From NCBI RefSeq assembly GCF_036010485.1, contig NZ_CP108568.1, forward strand, positions 2,750,001-2,814,000: DNA of 64,000 nucleotides, read 5' to 3'. This DNA is from Streptomyces sp. NBC_01198. Its GTDB lineage: Bacteria; Actinomycetota; Actinomycetes; Streptomycetales; Streptomycetaceae. Of the stretch, positions 1 through 8,532 are shown in pieces (positions within the stretch are counted from its first letter, which is position 1; each line of letters starts with the position of its first letter). The translations under genes and the position numbers were made by a program. The notes beneath the pieces were generated by a model. The model did no database searches and was not told where the DNA came from. It saw nothing but the letters and a program-made list of their open reading frames with translations.

Positions 1-22
1 CGAAGAGGGTGACGTCGAACAT
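1..22 (-). CDS. MarC-like membrane protein, N-terminal fragment (partial)
   Basis: Only the first seven codons of a leftward gene are inside the window, reading MFDVTLF from an ATG at 22. The same frame stays open upstream to a GTG at 88, so the start is not certain. From memory, Streptomyces MarC-family membrane proteins begin with very similar residues and lie next to a PHP phosphoesterase, as here. That is the only basis for the name. Nothing of the membrane domain can be seen. Confidence 0.35.
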
Positions 23-128
23 GCGCTGGCTTTCGTCGTAGGGTGCGCCCTCGCGGTGGCGCGCGTCGCCACCGACCCGAGGGCCCACGATCTGTCATTT
101 CCGGCCCATCGGCCGGTGGGTGGTTGCG

Positions 129-280
129 CGCGCGGTTCCCCGCGCCCCTGGTGGCTTGCCCTCTGCCGAAGAGAGCACCCCCCCAGGGGCGCGGGGAACC
201 GCGCGACCAGCCACGCTGCACCGCAAGTGCGAAGCCCCACCGCAAGTGGCACCCACAAAGGGGCGCGGGGAACCACGCGC
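129..280. repeat. Intergenic inverted repeat of the GGGGCGCGGGGAAC family
   Basis: Perfect 23-base inverted arms lie at 129-151 and 183-205 around a 31-base loop, and a further single arm lies at 260-280. The arm core is GGGGCGCGGGGAACCGCGCG. The same element recurs near 9.7, 20.3 and 62.2-62.6 kb. It sits between two leftward genes, so it could fold into a terminator for the PHP gene. The rest of 89-340 holds no gene that I can support. Confidence 0.8.
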
Positions 281-340
281 GCAATCAGCCCCCACCCGGG
301 GAGGGTCAGGGCCGACCCGGATGGCTGAGCCCGGCGGCAG

Positions 341-1195
341 CTAAACCGCGGAGATCGGCACCGCCCCCGTGGCCCGCGCAGCGATCCGTGCGTAGACCTC
401 CGGGTCGGTGACGCACTCCCCGAGGGCGACCGTCTTCCGGGACCCGTGGTAGTCCGACGACCCGGTGGCGAGCAGCCCCAGCTCCTGCGTGAGCGCGCGC
501 AACCGGGCGCGGGTGGCCGGGTCGTGGTCGACGTGGTCGACCTCCAGGCCGTCGAGCCCGGCGGCGCCGAGCTCCGCGATGACCTCGTCCGGCACCGTCT
601 CGCCGCGCTTGTGGGCGCCCGGGTGGGCGAAGACGGTGACGCCGCCTGCCGCCTTGACCAGCCGGACCGCCTCGAAGGGGTCGAACTCCTGCTTCTCGAC
701 GTAGACCCGCCCGTCGTTGGCGAGCCACTCGGAGGTGAAGGCGTCGGAGACGGTCGGCACGACGCCGAGTTCGACCATCGCGGTCGCGATGTGCGGGCGG
801 CCCACCGAGCCGTCGCCCGCGATGCGCTGGACCATCTCCCAGGTCACGGGCACGCCGAGTGCCTGGAGCTTGGCGACCATCCCCCGGGCCCGCGGCACCC
901 GACCGTCCCGGACGAGCTCGCGCGCGTCGTACAGCTGCGGCTCGGCGGGGTCGAAGAGGTACGCCAGCATGTGCATGCTGATGCCGCCGTCCGTACGGCA
1001 GGACAGCTCCGCGCCGGTGACCAGCGTCAACGCCGTACCGTCGAGGGCCGCGGCGGCCTCCGCGTAACCGCCGACGGTGTCGTGGTCGGTGAGCGCGACG
1101 ACGTCGAGCCCCGCGGCGGCGGCGTTGCGCACCAGCTCGGCGGGCGTGTCGGTGCCGTCGGACGCCGTGGAGTGGGTGTGCAGGTCGATGCGCAC
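341..1195 (-). CDS. PHP-domain metal-dependent phosphoesterase
   Basis: A 284-residue protein starting at GTG 1195. It opens with the PHP signature DLHTHST, followed by ALTDHDTVGG, with later metal-ligand candidates in FAHPG and GSSDYHG. Members of this family hydrolyse phosphoester bonds; relatives act on nucleoside 3',5'-bisphosphates or 5' ends of RNA. The frame stays open upstream through the next gene, but that part is antisense noise; the family motif at the N-terminus fixes the start. The product is probably cytosolic because there is no signal peptide or membrane segment. The exact substrate is unknown. Confidence 0.88.
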   Translation of the reverse strand: MRIDLHTHSTASDGTDTPAELVRNAAAAGLDVVALTDHDTVGGYAEAAAALDGTALTLVTGAELSCRTDGGISMHMLAYLFDPAEPQLYDARELVRDGRVPRARGMVAKLQALGVPVTWEMVQRIAGDGSVGRPHIATAMVELGVVPTVSDAFTSEWLANDGRVYVEKQEFDPFEAVRLVKAAGGVTVFAHPGAHKRGETVPDEVIAELGAAGLDGLEVDHVDHDPATRARLRALTQELGLLATGSSDYHGSRKTVALGECVTDPEVYARIAARATGAVPISAV

Positions 1196-1281
1196 GGCAC
1201 GGGCTCCCGGAGAGGCGCGGACAGGGGACGAAGCCAAGGATAGCTTCCGCCCGGACCTGCGATTCCCAGGGCCGCAGCGAC

Positions 1282-1920
1282 TCAGGCCAGCAGCCTGGGG
1301 GTCAGAGCACCGCAGGGCAGCAGATCGACCTCGGCGCCCGCGTCGCGCAGGTCGGTCAGCACCAGCTCGTCGTACATCAGCAGGCCGCTCTCCTCGGGCC
1401 AGACGATGGCCCACAGCCACAGACCGCGGGCCTCGCCCGCGAAGACGACCCGGTCGTCGGGTGCGCCGCTGACATGCCACAGGGCGGTCGGGCGGCCGGC
1501 GGCCAGCACCTTGGCGTGCGGCGGTGTGTTCACGCACATGTTCGGACCGGGGTCGGGGCCGTCGATGCCGGCGTAACGGGCGCCGAGCCCGACCCCCAGC
1601 TCCTCCGCGATCAGCATCAGCTCGCCGGGTCCGCCGAAGGGCCCGGGACCGGAGCAGGCCACCGCGGTGGCCCGGCCGCCGCTGCGGTCGTCGCCCGCGG
1701 CGGCGACCCCGGAGAACAGCCAGCCGACGGGCAGCGGCCAGGGCATCCACACCGGCACCTGCGCCCGGTGGACGACCACTCCGAGGCCCTCGACGCTCGG
1801 CGGGACGACGGGCTGCAGCGGGTGCACGGTGCCGTGCACATCGCACTGCCAGGAGTCGGCGAAGAGGCCGGGCGCCCTGACCCTGCCACCGCACTTCGGG
1901 CAACTGGGTTCGCCCCTCAT
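1282..1920 (-). CDS. DUF6758-type zinc-ribbon protein
   Basis: A 212-residue protein with the N-terminus MRGEPSCPKCGG. The pair CPKC near residue 7, followed by a Cys and a His around residues 27-30, suggests a zinc ribbon. The remainder is rich in Gly, Pro and Trp and has no recognised catalytic motif. An upstream in-frame start at 1941 adds seven residues, but the ATG at 1920 puts the Cys motif in the usual place. Its neighbours, a PHP protein downstream and a Sufu-domain protein upstream, are often found together in Streptomyces. The function is not known. Confidence 0.75.
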   Translation of the reverse strand: MRGEPSCPKCGGRVRAPGLFADSWQCDVHGTVHPLQPVVPPSVEGLGVVVHRAQVPVWMPWPLPVGWLFSGVAAAGDDRSGGRATAVACSGPGPFGGPGELMLIAEELGVGLGARYAGIDGPDPGPNMCVNTPPHAKVLAAGRPTALWHVSGAPDDRVVFAGEARGLWLWAIVWPEESGLLMYDELVLTDLRDAGAEVDLLPCGALTPRLLA

Positions 1921-2019
1921 AAATCCCCACGGTCCTCCCACACCGTGCCCGCGTCAAGGACGATCACCCGTCCGGACCTTCCGCCTCCGCGCGGCGGACG
2001 GGCGCCCGCCGGGCGAGCG

Positions 2020-2604
2020 TCAGGGGAGGGTCACACCGCGGCGGAGCGGGTCGCGGAGGTCGGTGGGGTGGGTGAGCCAGAGGGAGCGCAGGGCGTCGGC
2101 GCCGTGGACCCGCTTCCAGGCCGCCTCGTTCGGGGTCATGGGAAGCAGCGGGTAGAAGCTGACCGGGTCGCTGGGCACGGGGAGCAGGAGGTCGTCGACG
2201 AGGCCGCCGGGCTCGGCGACCAGGAAGGACGTGAAGGGGGCCCCGGGCCAGAGCGGCTCGCCGACGTCCATCGCGTTGCCGGCGGCCAGGACGACGCCCT
2301 CGACCTGCGGGGACGCCGCCACCACGGCCAGCGGGCGCAGCACCGCGGAGGTGTCGGCGCGCCCGGCCCTGACGGTGAGGACGACCTCGGCGCGCGGCCC
2401 GCGCAACGGGTCGGCGAGCACGGCGACCGGGTCGGCCATGGGCTGGGCCGACATCCCGAGGGTGGCGTACCGCACCAGGTCGTCCGTGGTGAAACGGAGC
2501 ACCTCGACACGCTCGGCCCCGACGAAGGTGACGGCCGCGCGGGCATCGGGTTCACCGAAGGCGGACCGCAGCCGGGCCTCGACCAGTGCCAGGATTTCAC
2601 CCAT
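2020..2604 (-). CDS. Suppressor-of-fused (Sufu) domain protein
   Basis: A 194-residue protein read from ATG 2604. Its pattern matches bacterial Sufu-domain proteins: a conserved middle segment on performance of a folded domain (FTSFLVAEPGG), then PVSFYPLLPMT, and a C-terminal region ending in the WLTHPTDLRDPLRRG stretch. Bacterial members are small cytosolic proteins; some act as immunity proteins to polymorphic toxins, but no toxin gene lies nearby. It lies divergent from corA across a 385-base gap. The family call is fairly sure; the role is unknown. Confidence 0.75.
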   Translation of the reverse strand: MGEILALVEARLRSAFGEPDARAAVTFVGAERVEVLRFTTDDLVRYATLGMSAQPMADPVAVLADPLRGPRAEVVLTVRAGRADTSAVLRPLAVVAASPQVEGVVLAAGNAMDVGEPLWPGAPFTSFLVAEPGGLVDDLLLPVPSDPVSFYPLLPMTPNEAAWKRVHGADALRSLWLTHPTDLRDPLRRGVTLP

Positions 2605-2666
2605 GCGGCGAGCATAGATCGCGTAAGGATCGCGCCGGGCGCGACATTGTCGTCACCGGGGCTTGC

Positions 2667-2672
2667 TAAGGT
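2667..2672 (+). promoter_or_regulatory. Possible -10 element of the corA leader transcript
   Basis: TAAGGT fits the actinomycete TANNNT -10 pattern. No convincing -35 box lies at the usual distance. A start near 2680 would give a transcript leader of roughly 310 bases before corA. Confidence 0.3.
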
Positions 2673-2731
2673 GGGGCGTTCGCGCGTACGTCATCCCCCA
2701 GCGGGGACGGCCGGAGGAGGTGGGGACTGAC

Positions 2732-2797
2732 ATGGATCCTAGTCGACCGTGCAGTACCGGCCGCTCTTCCCTTGCCGCCGCCTCGCACGCAGTGTGA
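2732..2797 (+). CDS. Possible 21-residue leader peptide upstream of corA
   Basis: A short reading frame begins at ATG 2732 and ends at TGA 2795-2797. A strong ribosome binding site, GGAGGAGG (2713-2720), lies 11 bases upstream, better than that of many full genes here. The peptide starts MDPSRPCSTGRSS and has no family. It sits in the long leader of corA, followed by inverted repeats. In Salmonella a leader peptide (corL) controls corA expression; an equivalent here is an inference. It may also be chance, since short frames are common. Confidence 0.4.
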   Translation: MDPSRPCSTGRSSLAAASHAV

Positions 2798-2892
2798 CCC
2801 GCTGAGCCCTCGCGTTCCTTACCCGGCTGCCATGCCGTGAAACGCGATCCGCCACGGCCTGCCGCGGAGCGTCCCTGTTTCGGGAGAGCGCC

Positions 2893-2948
2893 CTGAACTG
2901 CCTCGTGATCACCGAAGCCTGATCAACAGCTGCAGCATTTCAGTTCAG
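2893..2948 (+). promoter_or_regulatory. Nested inverted repeats in the corA leader
   Basis: CTGAACTG (2893-2900) can pair with CAGTTCAG (2941-2948). Inside this loop two TGATCA copies can pair with each other around CCGAAGCC, and a GCTGCAGC palindrome follows. The structure ends about 30 bases before the corA ribosome binding site. This is a candidate attenuator or translation switch; I do not recognise a known riboswitch class in it. Confidence 0.4.
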
Positions 2949-2989
2949 TGCGGCGTGATGCCGTCGGCCAGTCCGTGAAGGAGCTTGCC

Positions 2990-4126
2990 ATGTCGATGAT
3001 CCGTGATCTTCGCGCAGTCGTGCGTCCCGCGCTGCGCAAGTCCACCGCTTCGTACGACTACGGCCCGACGCGGGACGCGATCACCGGCACCAGCGCGGTC
3101 GTCGACTGCGCCGTCTACCGCGACGGGGTGCGGTGCACCGACAGCATCGGGCTGCGCGACGCGCTGGACACGGTGCGTGCCGGGCGGGCGTCCGAGCAGT
3201 GCGACGGCAGCGACGGCTTCGTGTGGATCGGGCTGCACGAGCCGACCGAGCAGGAGTTCGCCGGGATCGCGGAGGAGTTCGGGCTGCACCCGCTGGCCGT
3301 CGAGGACGCGGTGCACGCGCACCAGCGACCCAAGCTGGAGCGGTACGACAATTCGCTGTTCACCGTCTTCAAGACGATCCGCTACGTCGAGCACGCCGAG
3401 CTCACCGCGACCAGCGAGGTGGTGGAGTCCGGCGAGGTGATGGTCTTCACCGGCCGGTACTTCGTGATCACCGTGCGGCACGGCGGCCACGGCTCGCTGC
3501 GTGCGCTGCGGCACCGCCTGGAGGACGACCCGGAGCTGCTCGCCAAGGGCCCCTCCGCCGTCCTGCACGCGATCGCCGACCAGGTGGTGGACGACTACCT
3601 GGCGGTGTCCGACGCGGTCCAGGACGACATCGACGAGGTGGAGATCGACGTCTTCTCCGCCGAGCCCGGCAAGTCCTCGCGCGGTGGTGACGCGGGGCGG
3701 ATCTACCAGCTCAAGCGGGAGGTGCTGGAGTTCAAGCGGGCGGTCTCGCCGCTGCTGCGGCCGATGCAGCTGCTCGGCGAGCGGCCGATGCGGCTGATCG
3801 ACCCGGAGATCCAGAAGTACTTCCGCGACGTCGCCGACCATGTCGCCCGGGTGCACGAGCAGGTCACCGGCTTCGACGACCTGCTGAACTCCATCCTGCA
3901 GGCCAACCTGGCGCAGGCGACCGTCGTGCAGAACGAGGACATGCGCAAGATCACCGCCTGGGCGGCGATCCTGGCGGTCCCGACGATGATCACCGGTGTC
4001 TACGGGATGAACTTCGACCACATGCCGGAGCTGCACTGGCAGTACGGCTACCCGACCGTGGTGGGCGCGATCCTGGTCATCTGCTACGTCATCCACCGCG
4101 GTTTCCGCCGCAACGGGTGGCTCTGA
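2990..4126 (+). CDS. corA: CorA magnesium/cobalt transport protein
   Basis: A 378-residue protein with the CorA layout: a long N-terminal cytosolic domain, a helical stalk around residues 230-310, and two C-terminal membrane helices, the first ending in the selectivity motif YGMNF. Family members are homopentameric Mg2+ channels of the cell membrane. The ATG at 2990 is preceded by GAAGGAG (2977-2983), which decides against an open in-frame start at 2948. The gene follows an unusually long leader with a possible leader peptide. Two other possibly Mg-related genes lie 2.5-4.5 kb downstream. Confidence 0.93.
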   Translation: MSMIRDLRAVVRPALRKSTASYDYGPTRDAITGTSAVVDCAVYRDGVRCTDSIGLRDALDTVRAGRASEQCDGSDGFVWIGLHEPTEQEFAGIAEEFGLHPLAVEDAVHAHQRPKLERYDNSLFTVFKTIRYVEHAELTATSEVVESGEVMVFTGRYFVITVRHGGHGSLRALRHRLEDDPELLAKGPSAVLHAIADQVVDDYLAVSDAVQDDIDEVEIDVFSAEPGKSSRGGDAGRIYQLKREVLEFKRAVSPLLRPMQLLGERPMRLIDPEIQKYFRDVADHVARVHEQVTGFDDLLNSILQANLAQATVVQNEDMRKITAWAAILAVPTMITGVYGMNFDHMPELHWQYGYPTVVGAILVICYVIHRGFRRNGWL

Positions 4127-4135
4127 CCAGCCGCG

Positions 4136-5089
4136 CTACGCGCGCTTCCTGCGGTCGGCGAGGATCACCAGGGCCAGGCCCGCGAGGATCACGCCGAGCG
4201 CCGGATACGCGGCGGCCGGCGGGGTCTGGCCCAGCCACAGGGCGGCGATCAGCGCCGCGCCCGGGGTCTCAAGAAGGATCGCGGTCGAGGTGGTGGACGG
4301 GCCGAGGCCGCGTACGACCCGGTTGAGCAGCGAGTGCCCGAGCAGCTGGGCGACCACGGTCAGCGCGGCGATCTTCAGCCAGCTGCGCCCGTCGTAGCCG
4401 CCGAGCGCCGAGCCGGACACCAGGCAGGCGCCGAGCAGCACCACGGCGGTGGTCGAGTAGCAGACGTAGGTGTACGCGGTCGTGGTCGCCGTACGCCGTA
4501 CCTCCGCGCCCAGCAGCATGTAGCCGGCCGCCGCCAGGCCCGCTGCCAGCGCCAGGGCGTCGCCGGCCAGCGCGCGGGTGTCGGTGGACATGTCGATGCC
4601 GGTGAGGATCAGCACGCCGGCCACCGCGAGCGCGGTGCCGCCCCACACCAGGCCGGGCGGGCGGTGGCCGCGCAGCCGCAGGATCAGGGTGGTCCAGATC
4701 GGGGTGGTGGTGACCAGCGCGGTCGAGGTGGCGACCGAGGTCATGGTGAGGCTGGGCAGCCACAGCCCGAAGTGCAGCGCGAGCACCACGCCCGCGCACA
4801 CCGACAAGGTGAGCGACCTGCGGCCCATCCGCCGCATCTCGTCGCGGTGCCGCCACAGGGCGACGGGGCTGAGCACCCCGACGGCCATGGCGTTGCGCCA
4901 GAAGGCGATGGCCAGCGCGGGGGCGGTGGTCGAGGCGATCAGCGGCGCCGACATCGACACGCCCGCTATGGCGACGGCGAGCAGCGTGAGGTCGGTCCCC
5001 CGGGAGGCGACCGCGCCGCCGGGCGGCTGGTCGTCGCCGGGGACGCCCGGGGCCGGGAGCGCGGCGGAGGTGCTCTGCGGGGCGGTCAC
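4136..5089 (-). CDS. EamA-family (DMT superfamily) transporter
   Basis: A 317-residue integral membrane protein with about ten hydrophobic segments in two EamA repeats, for example FWRNAMAVG in the first half and STTSTAILLETPGAAL in the second, both typical of drug/metabolite exporters. It ends in a short basic tail. I place the start at GTG 5089 because AGGAG lies six bases upstream; an ATG at 5161 would add 24 residues of poor quality. It converges on corA with only nine bases between stop codons. The substrate cannot be predicted. Confidence 0.85.
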   Translation of the reverse strand: MTAPQSTSAALPAPGVPGDDQPPGGAVASRGTDLTLLAVAIAGVSMSAPLIASTTAPALAIAFWRNAMAVGVLSPVALWRHRDEMRRMGRRSLTLSVCAGVVLALHFGLWLPSLTMTSVATSTALVTTTPIWTTLILRLRGHRPPGLVWGGTALAVAGVLILTGIDMSTDTRALAGDALALAAGLAAAGYMLLGAEVRRTATTTAYTYVCYSTTAVVLLGACLVSGSALGGYDGRSWLKIAALTVVAQLLGHSLLNRVVRGLGPSTTSTAILLETPGAALIAALWLGQTPPAAAYPALGVILAGLALVILADRRKRA

Positions 5090-5191
5090 GGCGCTCCTGG
5101 GGTGCGGACAGGTGTACGGGCGGGCGCCCATCAGCGTAAGGCCCGTAGCCGCCCCGAGCACCTGTCATGCTACGGCCGGGACCGGGCGCCC

Positions 5192-5197
5192 TACGCT
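5192..5197 (+). promoter_or_regulatory. -10 element for a probably leaderless transcript
   Basis: TACGCT ends six bases before the ATG at 5204, and no ribosome binding site is present. Transcription would begin at or next to the start codon. Confidence 0.45.
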
Positions 5198-5203
5198 GGG
5201 CAC

Positions 5204-5710
5204 ATGACGAGCGAGCACGCCGCCCTCATCGAGGAGGCCACCAGGAAGTCCGGCCTGGTATGGGTGAACGGCCTGGCACTGTGGCACGCCTGGATCGACG
5301 GGGCGATGTACGTGCTGTGCGGCGGGCCCACCGAGCAGCCGCTGCCGGCCGGGCTCGCCGACGGCGCGACCGCGTCGGTGACCGTGCGCAGCAAGGACAA
5401 GGGCGGCCGGCTGGTCAGCTGGCAGGGCCGGGCGGACCTGCTGGCCCCCGGCTCCGATCCGTGGTCCGCCGCGGTCGCCGAGCTGCGGACCAAGCGGCTC
5501 AACTCCGCCGACGCCGACACCGTCACCGACCGCTGGGCCCGGGAGTGCGCGCTGTTCCGGCTGACGCCGCAGGGGGACCCCGCCGAGCACCCGGCCGCGA
5601 TGCCCGGCGGCTCGGGCGCCGCGGTGCCGCTGCCGACGCCGGCCACCACCCGGCAGCCGATCCCGGCCGGCCTGCCCCGCCTGCTGGCCCGCCGCAAGGC
5701 CCGCGGCTGA
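5204..5710 (+). CDS. Conserved hypothetical protein, possibly FMN-binding split-barrel fold
   Basis: A 168-residue soluble protein. It has a short N-terminal helix, then an alternating strand pattern (LVWVNG, LWHAWIDGAMYVLCGG, ASVTVRSKDKGGRLVSW) and a helical segment ending ERWAREC-like as DRWARECALF. The C-terminal 45 residues are Pro/Ala-rich and probably disordered. The strand pattern recalls pyridoxamine 5'-phosphate oxidase-like proteins, but no flavin motif is certain. The gene stands alone, between a divergent transporter and a convergent lipoprotein, and is probably read from a leaderless transcript. Confidence 0.7.
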   Translation: MTSEHAALIEEATRKSGLVWVNGLALWHAWIDGAMYVLCGGPTEQPLPAGLADGATASVTVRSKDKGGRLVSWQGRADLLAPGSDPWSAAVAELRTKRLNSADADTVTDRWARECALFRLTPQGDPAEHPAAMPGGSGAAVPLPTPATTRQPIPAGLPRLLARRKARG

Positions 5711-5740
5711 CCGCCGGGCCCGGGTGCCCGTGCGGGCCGG

Positions 5741-6481
5741 CTACTTGTGCGAGGGCGTCGGGGTCGCGCCCACCGTCCTGCCGTAGTCGACGACATCGGA
5801 CTTCGCCGGCGGTGCCAGCGTGAACTCCTGGCCCCAGTCGGCCAGCGTCAGCGTGCCCGCGTTGCCGGCCCGCTGGTAGCGCATCGGGTAGGGCGCGCCC
5901 TTCAGGGAGACGTCCAGGCTGCCCCCCTTGGACCCGGTGAGCTCGATGGTCCTGGTCGTGCCGACCTTGCGGTGGTCGCCGACGTCGAGGGTGCCGTCGA
6001 GCACGAACAGGTCGGCGAGCAGCACCTTCTTGTCGGTGAAGCCGCTGAACTGCTTGTACGCCGGGTCGCCGGGCGGCACCTTGACGTACTTGCCGTTGAG
6101 CTTGGCGGCGGCGGCCTGGCTGTCCTTGTCGTCGCCGGAACCGTAGAAGTCGGCGCCCGCCTTGAGGTAGAGGGCGTCGCCGACCCGCAGCAGCTGGAAG
6201 GTGTCGCCCTTGGTGGTGACCTCGCCGACGCCGCCGTCGGCGCGCAACCGCATGTCCAGGCGGTACGTCTGCCCGTTGCTGAGGACGGTGCCGGTGAGCC
6301 GTACGGTCGGTGCGCCCTGGGCGGCGGCGCCGGCCTTCTGCTCGATGGTCCGCGCGGGGAGCTTGGCTACGCCGTTCGTACCCGCGTCCGGGTCGTCGCC
6401 CATGCCCAGGCAACCGCTGAGCAGTGGGGCCGAGGCGAGGGTGACGAGGACGGCGGCGGCGGTCCTGCGACCGTGATACAC
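5741..6481 (-). CDS. Secreted lipoprotein, LppX/LprG-like
   Basis: A 246-residue protein with a lipoprotein signal peptide: basic start, hydrophobic stretch, and lipobox LSGC with the modified Cys at about residue 24. The mature part alternates short strands and loops, including repeated Gly-Asp turns, in the way of the LolA-like beta proteins LprG/LppX. Such proteins carry lipids or are general envelope lipoproteins; function here is unproven. It would be anchored on the outer face of the membrane. It converges on 5204-5710 with a 30-base gap. Confidence 0.75.
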   Translation of the reverse strand: MYHGRRTAAAVLVTLASAPLLSGCLGMGDDPDAGTNGVAKLPARTIEQKAGAAAQGAPTVRLTGTVLSNGQTYRLDMRLRADGGVGEVTTKGDTFQLLRVGDALYLKAGADFYGSGDDKDSQAAAAKLNGKYVKVPPGDPAYKQFSGFTDKKVLLADLFVLDGTLDVGDHRKVGTTRTIELTGSKGGSLDVSLKGAPYPMRYQRAGNAGTLTLADWGQEFTLAPPAKSDVVDYGRTVGATPTPSHK

Positions 6482-6618
6482 GTGGACTTCGACCCCTCGG
6501 AGACGGCGGCTGCGGGCGTGGCAGAAGCTACCGCACCGTACGCCCGGCGAGCACCCCGCAGGGCGGGCAAGATCGGCCCGGCGTAATCTGGCCTGGGAAG
6601 ACGGCAGAGGAGGCCCCG

Positions 6619-7950
6619 ATGGTCGCAGGCGCCCCCCGGGTCTTCGTGTCGCACCTGTCGGGTGTCGCGGTCTTCGACGCCAACGGCGACCAGGTGGGAC
6701 GGGTCCGCGACGTCGTGGCGATGCTGCGGGTCGGCGGCCGGCCGCCGCGGGTGCTCGGCCTGGTGGTCGAGGTGGTGAGCAGGCGCCGGATCTTCCTGCC
6801 GATGACCCGGGTGACGGGGGTGGAGTCCGGGCAGGTGATCACCACCGGCGTGCTGAACATGCGCCGCTTCGAGCAGCGCCCGACGGAGACCCTGGTGCTC
6901 GGCGAACTGCTCGACCGCAGGCTGCGCTGGCTGCCGCACGGCGGCGGCGCCACCGAGAGCACCGTGGCGGAGGACGCCGGCGAGGAGGTCACCGTGCTCG
7001 ACGTGTCGATGGTGCAGCTGCCGGCCCGCCGCGGCTGGGAGATCGACAAGGTCTTCATCCGGCGCGGCAACGGCGGCGCGCTCCGCCGCAAGGGCGAGAC
7101 GCTGACCGTCGACTGGTCCTCGGTCACCGGCTTCCGGCTGGCCGAGGACGGCCAGGGCGCGGAGAACCTGGTGGCGACCTTCGAGCGGCTGCGCCCCGCC
7201 GACCTGGCGAACGTCCTGCACCACCTGTCCCCCAAGCGCCGTGGCGAGGTCGCCGCCGCCCTGGACGACGACCGGCTGGCCGACGTCCTGGAGGAGCTGC
7301 CCGACGACGACCAGGTCGAGATCCTCAGCAAGCTCAAGAAGGAGCGGGCCGCCGACGTCCTGGAGGCGATGGACCCCGACGACGCCGCCGACCTGCTGGC
7401 CGAGCTGCCCGCCGAGGAGCAGGAGCGGCTGCTCACCTTGATGCAGCCGCAGGACGCGGCGGGCGTGCGGCGGCTGCTGTCCTACGAGGAGCGCACGGCC
7501 GGCGGTCTGATGACGACCGAGCCGATCGTGCTGCGCCCCGACGCGACCGTCGCCGACGCGCTGGCCAGGATCCGCAACCCCGACCTGTCGCCCGCGCTGG
7601 CCGCGCAGATCTACGTGTGCCGGCCCCCCGACGAGACACCGACCGGAAAGTACCTGGGCCTGGTGCACTTCCAGCGGCTGCTGCGCGACCCGCCGTTCAC
7701 GCTGCTCGGCTCGATCGTGGACACCGACCTGCAGCCGCTGACCCCGAACACCGCGCTGCCCTCGGTGACCAGCTTCCTGGCCACGTACAACATGATCTCG
7801 GCGCCGGTCGTCGACGAGCGGGGGTCGCTGGTCGGCGCGGTCACCGTGGACGACGTGCTCGACCACCTGCTGCCCGAGGACTGGCGGGAGACCGAGCTGT
7901 ACGGCGAGGAGCACGTCCGGCACGTGACGGAGACCGCCGATGGCCGCTGA
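6619..7950 (+). CDS. PRC-barrel / MgtE N-terminal / CBS domain protein
   Basis: A 443-residue soluble protein. Residues about 10-80 and 125-190 look like PRC-barrel segments. About 195-300 is an MgtE N-terminal superhelix with the LLAELP and VLEELPDDD type repeats. About 300-435 is a CBS pair, starting GGLMTTEP. The membrane channel domain of MgtE is absent, so this is not itself a transporter. M. tuberculosis Rv1232c has the same architecture and neighbourhood. GAGGAGG precedes the ATG. It overlaps the next gene by 11 bases. A regulatory link to Mg2+ or to the DUF1003 protein is plausible but not shown. Confidence 0.85.
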   Translation: MVAGAPRVFVSHLSGVAVFDANGDQVGRVRDVVAMLRVGGRPPRVLGLVVEVVSRRRIFLPMTRVTGVESGQVITTGVLNMRRFEQRPTETLVLGELLDRRLRWLPHGGGATESTVAEDAGEEVTVLDVSMVQLPARRGWEIDKVFIRRGNGGALRRKGETLTVDWSSVTGFRLAEDGQGAENLVATFERLRPADLANVLHHLSPKRRGEVAAALDDDRLADVLEELPDDDQVEILSKLKKERAADVLEAMDPDDAADLLAELPAEEQERLLTLMQPQDAAGVRRLLSYEERTAGGLMTTEPIVLRPDATVADALARIRNPDLSPALAAQIYVCRPPDETPTGKYLGLVHFQRLLRDPPFTLLGSIVDTDLQPLTPNTALPSVTSFLATYNMISAPVVDERGSLVGAVTVDDVLDHLLPEDWRETELYGEEHVRHVTETADGR

Positions 7951-8512
7951 GGACCGCGACCGCACGGCGTCGAACCGGCACCCCGCGGGCGCCACCGCCG
8001 CGCCCAGGTCCCGTGCGCGGCTCGACCAGCCGCGCGGGTCCCGCCGCAGGTGGCTGCCGGACTACGACCCGGAGGCCTTCGGCCAGTTCTCCGAGCGCAT
8101 CGCCCGCTTCCTCGGCACCGGGCGCTTCATCGTCTGGATGACGATCACCATCATCGTCTGGGTGCTGTGGAACATCTTCGCCCCGCGGGCGGCGCAGTTC
8201 GACCACTACCCGTTCATCTTCCTGACCCTGGTGCTCTCGCTCCAGGCCTCCTACGCGGCCCCGCTGATCCTGCTGGCGCAGAACCGGCAGGACGACAGGG
8301 ACCGGGTCAACCTCGAACAGGACCGCAAGCAGAACGAGCGCAGCATCGCCGACACCGAGTATCTGACCCGGGAGGTCGCGGCCCTACGGGTGAACCTCGG
8401 CGAGGTCGCCACCCGCGACTGGATCAGGTCGGAGCTCCAGGACCTGCTCAAGGAGATCGACGGGCGCTCCGCGCACCCCCGTGGTGACGAATGCGACGGC
8501 CGGGGCCGCTGA
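7940..8512 (+). CDS. DUF1003 membrane protein
   Basis: A 190-residue protein. After a basic N-terminal 60 residues come two membrane segments (about 66-86 and 94-115) linked by a short loop containing FDHYPF, then a C-terminal coiled-coil region rich in Glu, Arg and Gln with the DUF1003 pattern QNRQDDRDR. The start codon lies inside the end of the preceding gene, 11 bases before its end, so the two are translationally coupled. The family has no established function; the constant pairing with the MgtE-N/CBS protein suggests a shared job at the membrane. Confidence 0.88.
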   Translation: MAAEDRDRTASNRHPAGATAAPRSRARLDQPRGSRRRWLPDYDPEAFGQFSERIARFLGTGRFIVWMTITIIVWVLWNIFAPRAAQFDHYPFIFLTLVLSLQASYAAPLILLAQNRQDDRDRVNLEQDRKQNERSIADTEYLTREVAALRVNLGEVATRDWIRSELQDLLKEIDGRSAHPRGDECDGRGR

Positions 8513-8532
8513 TCGGCCCGCGGGCGCCGCCG

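Noticed and set aside
2605..2989. M-box or other known Mg2+ riboswitch before corA
   Set aside because: I could not find the conserved M-box elements, so I report only an unclassified structured leader.
6619..7950. MgtE magnesium channel
   Set aside because: The membrane channel domain is absent; only the MgtE-N and CBS parts with PRC-like segments remain.
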